From NCBI GenBank assembly GCA_021784535.1, contig JAJYHW010000067.1:1-10587 (forward strand): a DNA stretch of 10,587 nt. The letters are read 5' to 3'. The stretch comes from a bacterium (lineage in GTDB: Bacteria > Patescibacteriota > Microgenomatia > Levybacterales > UBA12049). Both the position numbers and the translations under genes were made by a program. Shown here piece by piece: positions 4,186 to 10,587 of the stretch (positions are counted from its first letter, which is position 1; the number at the start of each line of letters is the position of its first letter). The notes beneath the pieces are model-generated. The model was given only the letters and a program-made list of their open reading frames with translations, was not told where the DNA came from and ran no database searches.

Positions 4186-6523
4186 CAAATCCGTTTTTAT
4201 GAGCTACCTCATAATAATGAGGATTTTTTTGCACTTCTTTATACGCTACATTTGCCTGAGGATCTGACTTTCGTAAAAGAAGAACTATTACATCTGCGCG
4301 ATTAAGGCCATAAGGTATGGTGTAGATATTTTTACGAAGAGACAGATGTGAACCGAGATCATTGGAAGCTGCGACGCTGTATTTTATCGGAATTGATTGA
4401 ATATAATTTTCAATATATGCTTGATCAGGAACCTGCTTGATGAACATATCAAGATTTGGATCACGTGAGCCGGGAAGAGGTCCGAATGCATATGCGCCAA
4501 TTAATGAAAATGCAAGAAGGTATACGATAAAAATGAAATTCCAGGTCGCTTGTGATAGGGAAAACGAAAAAAACTTTATTTTTCTTAACCAATATATACT
4601 ATAAATTGAGCTTAAAAAAATAAATGGAGTTATTGTTGCGGTATATTGATAATAAATCTGATGCAATTGCGGATTACTGCTCAAAAGATCGATAAGCAAG
4701 TCCTGACCAGCAAAAAGAAGAAAAAAAGGAAAACCGATAATCAAATAGCCAAGCGGAAGAAAAATCTGATTGAGATAATCAAGTTGTGCAGGATGAGTAA
4801 TTATTTGGATAATTTTACCGGGTGAAAAAATGACACCTTTTACTACTTGCGTCGGGCTGTCTCCAAATCTAGAAAGGTAGGCAAGTGCGAATTGTTGTCC
4901 TCCTTGAGTATGCGGAATAGCATACCAGAAAAGAAAATAGAACATTGCAAGACCAAAAAGAAAAAGCGGAACTCCGATAACATATTTCTTATGCATAATT
5001 ACAGTCAGTAGGCCAAACAGCGCTACCGTAAACCAGATTTGTTCTTTGCATAAGGCGGCAAGAACTGAAAAAATAATAAACCATACATATCGCCTCTTCA
5101 TAAAAAAATAATACGTTGCCAGGAAAAAGGTTGTCACAAAGGTTACCGCATGAAAATCATAGATATTGGCCCGTTGAATACTTGGATTAAGAAGATAGGC
5201 AAAGGAAAAAACAAGCGCAAGATTTCGATGCTTTAACACATCCCGGGCAATGATATAAACAAAATAAGCCCCGGCCGCGACTACAATTGTTTGAATAAGA
5301 AGCAACATTTTAGGATTTTGCCAGAGCGCGTAAAGCGGAGCCATCAGGACCAGAATAAAATCAGCATGAAATGCCAACCTTGAGATCTGCTCGGTACCGT
5401 TTGGATTGGTAAAAAGAAAAATTCTGCCGTGCAAGCTATTCCAAACTGTTTGGGCCATATTACCCAGATCAAATCTTCCTGTATAATAATTGTCGTAGCG
5501 AAGAAATGAAACAATAGTAAAATAAAGCATATATATTGCTGTTAAGACAGTGAGAATGCTTACTTGCGGATGCTTTGAAATTATTTTTTCAAGACGCCTG
5601 GTATACTTCGTATGCAGCCGGTACCAAAGTGTATTTATCCCGATAAAAATCAGTTCGGAACAAATAAGAATAATCCGACTAAAAAGTGCCCCAAAAGCTG
5701 CAAATCCATAAGAAATAATCTTTGTTAAAGAAAATATAATTATACCCTCTCTAACACCAAAACCAGCGGGCGTAATCACAGAGAGATATCCTGTAACAAA
5801 TGCGAGATCAAATACTCCTATCAATTCTAAAAATAATTTCGGATTCAGATACACAACTGAGGTGATAATCAAATAATTTCCCATTCCAAAAAAGAATAAA
5901 GCCAGCATACTGATCCATATCAGAAAACTATTCTCAATAACAGTAAATGGCGAAAATAAATATCCTGCTAAAGTACGAAATCTGCCGGATAAAGATGTGA
6001 TAAATATATGAGTAAAACAATACGCAATTGCTAATCCGAAAATCAAAATTGTCAAAAACCATTTGAGAATGTCATACTGAGAAGAAAAGTAAAATTGTAA
6101 AGAGAGAAGAGAAACAATAACGCTGCCAATAACAAATAATTCTGCTTCAATGATAATTCCTTTGGCAATGTCTTTTTTTCGTACATTTTTTTGCTGAAAA
6201 AGTACAGTACGTCCCAAAAAAGACCAGATGTTCCCCGGTATGTAGCGTTTTAATTCGGAAAGAGCCCATAAATAACTGGATTCACGAAGAGAAATGGAAT
6301 ATCCATACAGTGTAAGAATACGATACCATAAGTAACTTCTTATAAAATAAAATATGATAAAGCTTAGTATGCCATACAATAACAAAAAATAATGAATCGT
6401 ATGAAAAGTATGCAAAAGCGCGGGCGCCTGAGGAATAATAATTTTTGCAATAAAAAGAAGAGCGAGTACTGTGAGAGGCCAACCGATCAGGAATTTCAAC
6501 AAAGAATAAAGCTGAGATCTCAT
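4166..6523 (-). CDS. Polytopic membrane protein: flippase-like (LPG synthase TM) domain fused to DUF2079
   Basis: The 785-residue protein has two recognisable parts. Residues about 10-305 match the lysylphosphatidylglycerol-synthase transmembrane/AglD-like flippase-like family: the conserved SELKRYIPGNIWSFLGR (89-105) and TPAGFGVREG (251-260) blocks stand among roughly eight hydrophobic segments. Residues about 320-785 match DUF2079: FDLGNMAQTVWNSLHGR (351-367), HADFILVLMAPLYALW (386-401), YDFHAV (455-460), and a final soluble stretch with AASNDLGSHLSLR and NGFVAFQRK. DUF2079 proteins resemble GT-C glycosyltransferases in layout and may use a lipid-linked sugar, but their activity is unproven. 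The join around 305-320 (KYTRRLEKIISKHPQ) is a basic cytoplasmic linker. A promoter with TTTACA, 17 bp, TACAAT places the transcript start on the ATG itself. The ATP-cone gene follows 16 nt after the stop. Confidence 0.85.
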   Translation of the reverse strand: MRSQLYSLLKFLIGWPLTVLALLFIAKIIIPQAPALLHTFHTIHYFLLLYGILSFIIFYFIRSYLWYRILTLYGYSISLRESSYLWALSELKRYIPGNIWSFLGRTVLFQQKNVRKKDIAKGIIIEAELFVIGSVIVSLLSLQFYFSSQYDILKWFLTILIFGLAIAYCFTHIFITSLSGRFRTLAGYLFSPFTVIENSFLIWISMLALFFFGMGNYLIITSVVYLNPKLFLELIGVFDLAFVTGYLSVITPAGFGVREGIIIFSLTKIISYGFAAFGALFSRIILICSELIFIGINTLWYRLHTKYTRRLEKIISKHPQVSILTVLTAIYMLYFTIVSFLRYDNYYTGRFDLGNMAQTVWNSLHGRIFLFTNPNGTEQISRLAFHADFILVLMAPLYALWQNPKMLLLIQTIVVAAGAYFVYIIARDVLKHRNLALVFSFAYLLNPSIQRANIYDFHAVTFVTTFFLATYYFFMKRRYVWFIIFSVLAALCKEQIWFTVALFGLLTVIMHKKYVIGVPLFLFGLAMFYFLFWYAIPHTQGGQQFALAYLSRFGDSPTQVVKGVIFSPGKIIQIITHPAQLDYLNQIFLPLGYLIIGFPFFLLFAGQDLLIDLLSSNPQLHQIYYQYTATITPFIFLSSIYSIYWLRKIKFFSFSLSQATWNFIFIVYLLAFSLIGAYAFGPLPGSRDPNLDMFIKQVPDQAYIENYIQSIPIKYSVAASNDLGSHLSLRKNIYTIPYGLNRADVIVLLLRKSDPQANVAYKEVQKNPHYYEVAHKNGFVAFQRK

Positions 6524-6529
6524 TGCTGT

Positions 6530-6558
6530 ATTGTACTTGTTTACAACTTAATTGTAAA
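6530..6558 (-). promoter_or_regulatory. Leaderless promoter of the flippase/DUF2079 gene
   Basis: On the minus strand TTTACA (6558-6553), a 17-bp spacer and TACAAT (6535-6530) precede the ATG at 6523 by exactly six bases, so the predicted +1 is the A of ATG. There is no Shine-Dalgarno. It sits in the 39-bp gap after the preceding gene and shows this gene can be transcribed on its own. Confidence 0.6.
6540..6558. repeat. Inverted repeat over the flippase/DUF2079 promoter
   Basis: TTTACAA (6540-6546) and TTGTAAA (6552-6558) form a perfect 7-bp inverted repeat around CTTAA. It covers the -35 and part of the spacer, so it could be an operator. It is not followed by a T-run on the minus strand, so it is not a convincing terminator for the gene upstream. 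Confidence 0.4.
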
Positions 6559-6562
6559 TTTA

Positions 6563-7201
6563 CTACTGCGCAGAACCGCTGGCATTTGTTGGCTGAGCGA
6601 CAGTTACCTGCCCGTTATAGGTAAAATCCCTTGTCAATGTCGTTGTGTCAGGACTAGTGAGACTCTTTACACGTAATGTGAACTGAACAGGTCCATCCGG
6701 TAAATTATAGAGAGCGACTGAATTATTGCTATAGCCTGACCAACTGCTTCCATTGATACTGTATGACCAGACAGCACTGCAATAAGTGGTATCATCATAA
6801 GAAATATTAACTTCTACCGGATTGGCAGTCACAACAGTTCCTTCGCCCGGAGAGGTAATACTTACCGGCCCGAGGTTTTTATTGCAAGGCAGTTTATTTT
6901 CTATTACAGTACGTGTCATGCGTGGAGCCCTTGAAACGGGTTCAGAGAAAAAGCTGGTATTATTTATACCGGAAGAAGCTTTGGCAGTTGGTATGGCTGT
7001 GCCTGAAATTGGTGTAGGAGTGGGCGTGGCACCATTGATCGATCGTAAGCTATTAAAATTAAGAATAACAAGAAGGATTAGTGAGGGAATACTGAGAAGC
7101 GCTACGATAAATTCAATTAACGGCTTTTTATCATACACCTTTTCAAGCTTACTTTTCTTCAGCTTTACCCGTCTGGTTCTGGTAAATTCCATTTTTTCCA
7201 T
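6563..7201 (-). CDS. Single-pass membrane protein with an Ig-like extracytoplasmic domain
   Basis: The 212-residue product has a short, strongly basic cytoplasmic N-terminus (1-27, with RTRRVKLKKSK), one transmembrane helix (about 28-49, FIVALLSIPSLILLVILNF), a Pro/Thr stalk (ATPTPTPISGTAIPT, 58-72) and a beta-rich ectodomain (about 108-197). The ectodomain opens with VSITSPGEGTVVTANPVEV and contains SYSINGSSWSGY and NLPDGPVQFTLRVKS, the pattern of bacterial Ig-like or fibronectin-like surface domains. Two cysteines (C106, C141) could form a disulfide. It is probably a cell-surface adhesion or scaffold protein; the ligand is unknown. The start may be M1 (7201) or M4 (7192). M4 has GGAAAAA just upstream and about a 13-nt leader from the predicted promoter, while M1 would have only about 4 nt. 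Confidence 0.7.
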   Translation of the reverse strand: MEKMEFTRTRRVKLKKSKLEKVYDKKPLIEFIVALLSIPSLILLVILNFNSLRSINGATPTPTPISGTAIPTAKASSGINNTSFFSEPVSRAPRMTRTVIENKLPCNKNLGPVSITSPGEGTVVTANPVEVNISYDDTTYCSAVWSYSINGSSWSGYSNNSVALYNLPDGPVQFTLRVKSLTSPDTTTLTRDFTYNGQVTVAQPTNASGSAQ

Positions 7202-7217
7202 TACAATATTTATTGTA
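7202..7217. repeat. 16-bp perfect palindrome abutting a start codon
   Basis: TACAATA-TT-TATTGTA is a perfect inverted repeat (7+2+7) immediately upstream of the surface-protein start. Its minus-strand left arm contains the predicted -10 TACAAT, so a dimeric protein bound here would cover the -10 and start site. It may also be a chance by-product of an AT-rich -10 region. Confidence 0.45.
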
Positions 7218-7241
7218 GTGGAAAAATATTCCTCTTGTAAA
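7212..7241 (-). promoter_or_regulatory. Promoter of the surface-protein gene
   Basis: TTTACA (7241-7236), an 18-bp spacer and TACAAT (7217-7212) are on the minus strand. The predicted start near 7205 leaves 4 nt before M1 or 13 nt before M4. It lies back to back with the tRNA promoter. Confidence 0.55.
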
Positions 7242-7250
7242 CAGCAAAAA

Positions 7251-7279
7251 TTGCAACTTTTAAGCGTAATTGATACAAT
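7251..7279 (+). promoter_or_regulatory. tRNA-Arg promoter
   Basis: TTGCAA (7251-7256), a 17-bp spacer and TACAAT (7274-7279) lie upstream, with the mature tRNA beginning 13 bases after the -10. The -10 hexamer matches those proposed for several protein genes in the window. Confidence 0.65.
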
Positions 7280-7291
7280 ACAATCTGGCTT

Positions 7292-7364
7292 GCCCCGTTA
7301 GCTCAGCAGATAGAGCATCTGTCTTCGGAACAGAGGGTCGTAGGTGCAAGTCCTACACGGGGCA
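7292..7364 (+). tRNA. tRNA-Arg(UCG)
   Basis: The full cloverleaf is present: acceptor stem GCCCCGT (7292-7298) with ACGGGGC (7357-7363), discriminator A7364, D stem GCTC/GAGC, anticodon stem TCTGT/ACAGA around CTTCGGA, five-base variable loop, and T stem GTAGG/CCTAC. The anticodon is TCG (7325-7327), reading CGA and, by wobble, other CGN arginine codons. The 3' CCA is not encoded, so CCA-adding enzyme is needed. Unusually, the T loop is TGCAAGT with G at position 55 (7346) and the D loop AGCAGATA has A at position 18 (7308). These two positions normally form the G18-pseudouridine55 contact that holds the elbow. The G15-C48 pair and A58 are intact. Confidence 0.93.
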
Positions 7365-7429
7365 CAAAAAAATAAACAATACAATTTAATTATCAGTCTG
7401 CTGCTCGAATCTATTTGGGTTACCTCAAA

Positions 7430-8788
7430 CTACAGTTGTTGTTCTAAAATTTCAGGTGCTTTATTATGAATTTTAAGAATCAATTCTCCAAACAATGAAT
7501 TAACCCATGCAAACCAATGTCGAGTGTAACTTCTTTCATTGTCCACATTTACACTCTCATGTATAAAAAATGTTCCTGCGTGCGTACGCTTGAGCGTTTG
7601 CAGGCATTGAATAATCTCTTTAGTGTCATCTGTTGTTAATGCTTGCATAATCGTTGCCATCGGCCAAAAATGATCACAGACTCCGACATGAGGAGAAGTA
7701 AGACCACAAGCAACTTCACCCTTTGCGTAAAACGAATTCCATCTGCTCAGTATCAATTTTCTTGTATTTTGATAAACAGGATCGCTATTTGAAACATAAC
7801 CAAGATAAGGAAGGCTCAAAAGGCTTGGAATATTTGGATCATCCATGATACAGCTTGAACCATAACCATCCACCTCATAGGCATAAATTTTTCCGTATTT
7901 TTTATGCTCGACAACACCATATTCTTTTATTCCTTTATCGATCTGTGCTGCAAGTTCTAAGGCAAGCTTTGCCGTTCCGTTTGCTGAGATTTCTTCAAAA
8001 AGCGGTACCAATTTTCGAAGGCATACAACAGTCATCGCGTTTGCTGGAATAACATACGGGAAAACAGCTTCATCATCAGATGGTCTAAACACACAACGTG
8101 ATAAGCCGCAATGTTTACCCGGATAACCATAACCTTGGAGTCTGATAGCGGGATGAAGATGTCCTGAAAGAGTAGTAAAATGATACAGTAATTCGTGATT
8201 TTCTTTATCTAGAGTGTTTTGCTCTGTGTGAATAACCGCAAGAGCTTTATTTATTGCTTGCAGCCATATGTTATTAAACGGAGTTGTGTCTTTTGTTTCG
8301 TTGTAATATCCGATAGAAAGACGAAAAAATGCTGCGAGACTATCCAGTTCATATTTTCTTTCAAACACTTCAGCTTTGTTATTTTGCATTTCTCTTTTAA
8401 ATGCATTTGCGTATGGGTCAGAATTTACACAAAGAGTAAGACGGTGCAAAAGTCCACTAAAGAGTTTTTTCATTTCTTCATCCTTTTTAATGAACGGCAA
8501 ATACGGCCAAACTTGATTAACGCTATCTCTTAACCACATGGCTGGTATATCCCCTGTTACTATAAAGGTATCAGAATATCCGTCATGTTCCGAATGATAC
8601 ACTGTTGTATCAAGTGTATTGGGTAAACACTGGAAAAACATCCTTCGTATATCTTCATCAACGATAGTCTCTGAAACTTTTTCGATTTCTTTTTCTATTG
8701 TTTTGTTTCGAAAGAGTCTATCATGCGGCTCAGGACGTGAGTTGAGGTGAGTAAAATTCTGCAATTCATCAGGGTTTTGGTAGGGCAT
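7430..8788 (-). CDS. Glycoside hydrolase family 125 exo-alpha-1,6-mannosidase
   Basis: The 452-residue protein is a full-length GH125 enzyme (formerly DUF1237), an (alpha/alpha)6-barrel inverting exo-alpha-1,6-mannosidase. Recognisable blocks are TGDIPAMWLRDSVNQVWPY (78-96), KREMQNNKAEVFERKYELDSL (131-151), FRPSDDEAVFPYVIPANAM (234-252), MDDPNIPSLLSLPYLGY (315-331), GLTSPHVG (362-369) and FFIHESVNVDN (407-417). By the offset from S. pneumoniae GH125 (catalytic Asp220 and Glu393, from memory), D238 or D239 is the likely general acid and E411 the base. There is no signal peptide or membrane segment, so it should act in the cytoplasm. It follows the GH130 gene by 26 nt and has no Shine-Dalgarno; CACAAT lies 6 nt before the ATG. 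The family is well supported; the exact natural substrate is not. Confidence 0.92.
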   Translation of the reverse strand: MPYQNPDELQNFTHLNSRPEPHDRLFRNKTIEKEIEKVSETIVDEDIRRMFFQCLPNTLDTTVYHSEHDGYSDTFIVTGDIPAMWLRDSVNQVWPYLPFIKKDEEMKKLFSGLLHRLTLCVNSDPYANAFKREMQNNKAEVFERKYELDSLAAFFRLSIGYYNETKDTTPFNNIWLQAINKALAVIHTEQNTLDKENHELLYHFTTLSGHLHPAIRLQGYGYPGKHCGLSRCVFRPSDDEAVFPYVIPANAMTVVCLRKLVPLFEEISANGTAKLALELAAQIDKGIKEYGVVEHKKYGKIYAYEVDGYGSSCIMDDPNIPSLLSLPYLGYVSNSDPVYQNTRKLILSRWNSFYAKGEVACGLTSPHVGVCDHFWPMATIMQALTTDDTKEIIQCLQTLKRTHAGTFFIHESVNVDNERSYTRHWFAWVNSLFGELILKIHNKAPEILEQQL

Positions 8789-8814
8789 ATGATTATTGTG
8801 AGAAGAATTGAAAA

Positions 8815-9789
8815 CTACTTCTCAATCAGTGAAGTCAGGTGGTCAAGAAGCTCCTGATAATCACACATTGCAAGACATATTCCCTGGTCTCCTGAACCGT
8901 AATATACGTATAAATTTTCTCCGAATACCACAGCTCCTTCCGGAAAAGCCACATGATTTACGACACCATTCCTCTCGCGCTCTGTCTCAGGCTTGAGGAT
9001 ATGATCGACATTTGCCAAAATCTTTCGCGGATCGTGCAAATCAAGCAGTGCCGCGCTGATTGACCATTCCGTGTGATTATCGACAGTACTCAGAGCGCTA
9101 TAGACAAAGAGCCATCCATAAGGTGTTTTGAGCGGCACCGCCCCTACTTCATTACCCCGACCATCAGATGGCCTGAATACGACCTGGTCTTCATATTCTT
9201 CATGCACGATCCGGTTCATTTTTTCCTGTGTGGGATAAAAGACATCATAAAGATCGTCGAATTGTGCCATCATGATGGTTGCTTTAGGACTTTCCACCTC
9301 AAAAGTAAAAAGCATTGTATATTTTCCGTTAATTTTTTCAGGAAAGAGACATGCTGCTTTTGAAAAAATATCAGGTCCTACAATTCCATGTTTTCTCCAA
9401 TGGACAAAATCTTTACTGGTGGCTAATGCAATTCGTACTTTTTGTTCATGCCCTGCTCCTCCTACGGCGGTGTAATAGAGATAATACACGCCGTCAATTT
9501 TGGTTACGCGCGGATCTTCACATCCCATACCGTTTTCATAACTTTCTGTCGGTGAGATAAGAGGTTCTTCAAATCTTTCAAAATGCATGCCATCAACACT
9601 TTCAGCATACCCAAGTGAGGATATATAAGCACCTTCCTGGTCAGGATGGATATCGTTGGTCGCACGGTATACCATCTTAAAAAATCCGTTTTCATAGATA
9701 ACTCCCGGATTGAGGACTGACCCTTTTTCCCAATCATGCGAAGGATCTCTTTCAATAATTGGATCGCCACGGAAACGTTTTAATTTCAT
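8815..9789 (-). CDS. Glycoside hydrolase family 130 protein (beta-mannoside phosphorylase or hydrolase)
   Basis: The 324-residue protein is a five-bladed beta-propeller GH130 enzyme. Blocks visible are LNPGVIYENGFFKMVYRA (26-43), YAESVDGMHFERFEEPLI (61-78), MGCEDPRVTKIDGVYYLYYTA (88-108, proton-donor Asp92), ALATSKDFVHWRKHGIV (121-137), LFPEKINGKYTML (148-160), and GWLFVYSAL (225-233). Family members act on beta-1,2- or beta-1,4-mannosides, as phosphorylases (releasing mannose-1-phosphate) or hydrolases. Here the usual HR after the 'GKYxML' strand reads FTFE, and the usual YHG after 'GWL' reads YSA. These positions bind phosphate in phosphorylases, so a hydrolase is possible. There is no signal peptide. 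It is first in a two-gene unit with GH125. The predicted leader is about 9 nt with no Shine-Dalgarno. Confidence 0.9.
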   Translation of the reverse strand: MKLKRFRGDPIIERDPSHDWEKGSVLNPGVIYENGFFKMVYRATNDIHPDQEGAYISSLGYAESVDGMHFERFEEPLISPTESYENGMGCEDPRVTKIDGVYYLYYTAVGGAGHEQKVRIALATSKDFVHWRKHGIVGPDIFSKAACLFPEKINGKYTMLFTFEVESPKATIMMAQFDDLYDVFYPTQEKMNRIVHEEYEDQVVFRPSDGRGNEVGAVPLKTPYGWLFVYSALSTVDNHTEWSISAALLDLHDPRKILANVDHILKPETERERNGVVNHVAFPEGAVVFGENLYVYYGSGDQGICLAMCDYQELLDHLTSLIEK

Positions 9790-9804
9790 ATCAACAATAT
9801 ATTC

Positions 9805-9835
9805 ATTGTAACATTATCAATAATCTGATTGTCAA
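9805..9835 (-). promoter_or_regulatory. Promoter of the GH130-GH125 unit
   Basis: TTGACA (9835-9830), a 19-bp spacer and TACAAT (9810-9805) lie upstream. The spacer is longer than usual. The start would be near 9798, nine bases before the ATG. ACAAT (minus strand, 9809-9805) and ATTGT (9798-9794) form a 5-bp inverted repeat around six bases. The 155-bp divergent region to the sensor gene holds nothing else I can assign. Confidence 0.5.
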
Positions 9836-9904
9836 GCAAAAAATTATACATACAGAGACACCCGGCATAGCATTTTTTCACTTACTTATCCCTTACACAA
9901 TAAT

Positions 9905-9932
9905 TTGCTCTTATATGTAAAATATGTACAAT
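9905..9932 (+). promoter_or_regulatory. Promoter of the CHASE sensor gene
   Basis: TTGCTC (9905-9910), a 16-bp spacer (or TTTGCT with 17 bp) and TACAAT (9927-9932) precede the ATG at 9945 by 12 bases. The predicted leader is about 6 nt and there is no Shine-Dalgarno. Confidence 0.5.
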
Positions 9933-9944
9933 AGATAAACGCTC

Positions 9945-10587
9945 ATGATAAAGATAAGACTGCGAATCCAGCGACCCTGGATACCATATATTATTCTTAT
10001 AATTACTCTCGCTCTCACAATAATTTCAACAATATACGTGTATGGAGCAACCTATAACGAAGACAACCTCCGTTTTATTAATGCCGTTCAGGATACAGAG
10101 AATAGTATCTATTCCAGACTTACCTCTTATATAACCTTACTTCGCGGAGCAGCTGGACTGTACGCTGCAAATCCAGACATGACACCTCAGCAATTTAACG
10201 CATTTGTTAACAGATTGCATTTATCGCAAAATTATCCGGGATCCCAGGGAATTGGATTTGTGCAAAAAGTCACTGCAAATGATAAAAAAAAATTTATACA
10301 AACAGTAAGAAGCCAGGGCAATCCCACGTTTAATATCTACCCTCCCGGCAATCGTTCTGAATATTATGTAGTTCGTTATTTAACCGTATCTGATAAGGAA
10401 ATTCCTGATACTATCGGAAATGATATGGCAGTTAATCCGATAATGCGCAGAGCAATGAATAAAGCCAGAGATTTGGGAACTACTGCTATATCAAAAAAGT
10501 TATATTTACGGACTCGAAATCATATACGAAAAACCGGCTTTATTCTTTTTACCCCTGTTTATCAGGTCGGTACTATCCCCTCAACGG
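9945..10587 (+). CDS. CHASE-domain membrane sensor, N-terminal part (3' end beyond window)
   Basis: I translated 214 residues by hand, open to the window edge. A basic start (MIKIRLRIQRPW) is followed by a transmembrane helix (about 13-33, IPYIILIITLALTIISTIYVY), then an extracytoplasmic CHASE domain. Recognisable CHASE features are the opening helix with LTSYITLLRGAAGLYAANPDMTPQQF, the YPGSQGIGFVQKV strand, VRYLTV, and the block GNDMAVNPIMRRAMNKARDLGTTAIS, then GFILFTPVY. CHASE domains sense small ligands (cytokinin in plants, mostly unknown in bacteria) and sit in front of histidine kinases, diguanylate cyclases or PAS modules. The output domain is outside the window, so its type is unknown. 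The gene is divergent from the GH130-GH125 unit, which may reflect shared control or chance. Confidence 0.85.
   Translation, partial: MIKIRLRIQRPWIPYIILIITLALTIISTIYVYGATYNEDNLRFINAVQDTENSIYSRLTSYITLLRGAAGLYAANPDMTPQQFNAFVNRLHLSQNYPGSQGIGFVQKVTANDKKKFIQTVRSQGNPTFNIYPPGNRSEYYVVRYLTVSDKEIPDTIGNDMAVNPIMRRAMNKARDLGTTAISKKLYLRTRNHIRKTGFILFTPVYQVGTIPST

Noticed and set aside
4150..4188. TTG start 13 codons upstream for the ATP-cone gene
   Set aside because: The extra residues fall before the domain and overlap the upstream coding end; the ATG at 4149 starts exactly at the ATP-cone.
7365..7429. Possible terminator between tRNA-Arg and the GH125 gene
   Set aside because: There is a T-rich stretch on the minus strand but no GC-rich stem before it, and nothing suitable on the plus strand.
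1..10587. CRISPR array, insertion sequence or integron attachment site
   Set aside because: No regularly spaced repeats, transposase frame or paired terminal repeats were found on reading both strands.

Overview
The window looks like a chromosomal fragment of a small-genome bacterium, most likely a member of the Candidate Phyla Radiation (Patescibacteria, perhaps Microgenomates). This is inference from gene content: a flippase-like/DUF2079 membrane protein, an ATP-cone fused to a nuclease, a GlsB/YeaQ/YmgE protein, a proline/threonine-rich single-pass surface protein, and a lexA followed by a small coupled ORF. TGA is used as a stop, so I see no recoded UGA. No marker gene here settles the lineage.

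Layout. Positions 1-1980 hold a very AT-rich restriction-modification module on the minus strand: an amino-methyltransferase of the TSPPY type, then an MvaI/BcnI-like endonuclease that runs off the left edge, preceded by a 67-residue hypothetical protein. Positions 1981-2869 hold lexA and a coupled 86-residue protein on the same strand, behind a near-consensus promoter carrying two copies of an unusual LexA-type operator (GTAC-GAAC-GTAC). Positions 2900-3310 hold a YmgE-like membrane protein with a strong Shine-Dalgarno and a direct repeat upstream of its promoter. Positions 3334-7241, all minus strand, hold a single-pass protein with an Ig-like ectodomain, a 785-residue flippase-like/DUF2079 fusion, and an ATP-cone/PD-(D/E)XK protein. 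A plus-strand tRNA-Arg(UCG) lies at 7292-7364. Positions 7430-9789 are a two-gene minus-strand unit for mannoside breakdown (GH130 then GH125, both without signal peptides). From 9945 a plus-strand CHASE-domain sensor starts and runs off the right edge.

How the parts work together. LexA probably represses itself and its small partner. The restriction-modification module lies downstream on the same strand with no convincing terminator between, so SOS read-through into it is possible. GH130 and GH125 probably act together on mannosides in the cytoplasm. The divergent CHASE sensor shares their intergenic region. The membrane genes at 4166-7201 are probably for envelope glycolipid or surface work, but no substrate can be read from sequence.

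Two cross-cutting observations stand out. Several genes have a -10-like hexamer (mostly TACAAT) placed so that the predicted transcript begins at or within about 13 nt of the start codon, without a Shine-Dalgarno; this suggests widespread leaderless or very short-leader mRNAs. The tRNA-Arg carries A at position 18 and G at position 55, a paired replacement of the near-universal G18-U55 tertiary contact.
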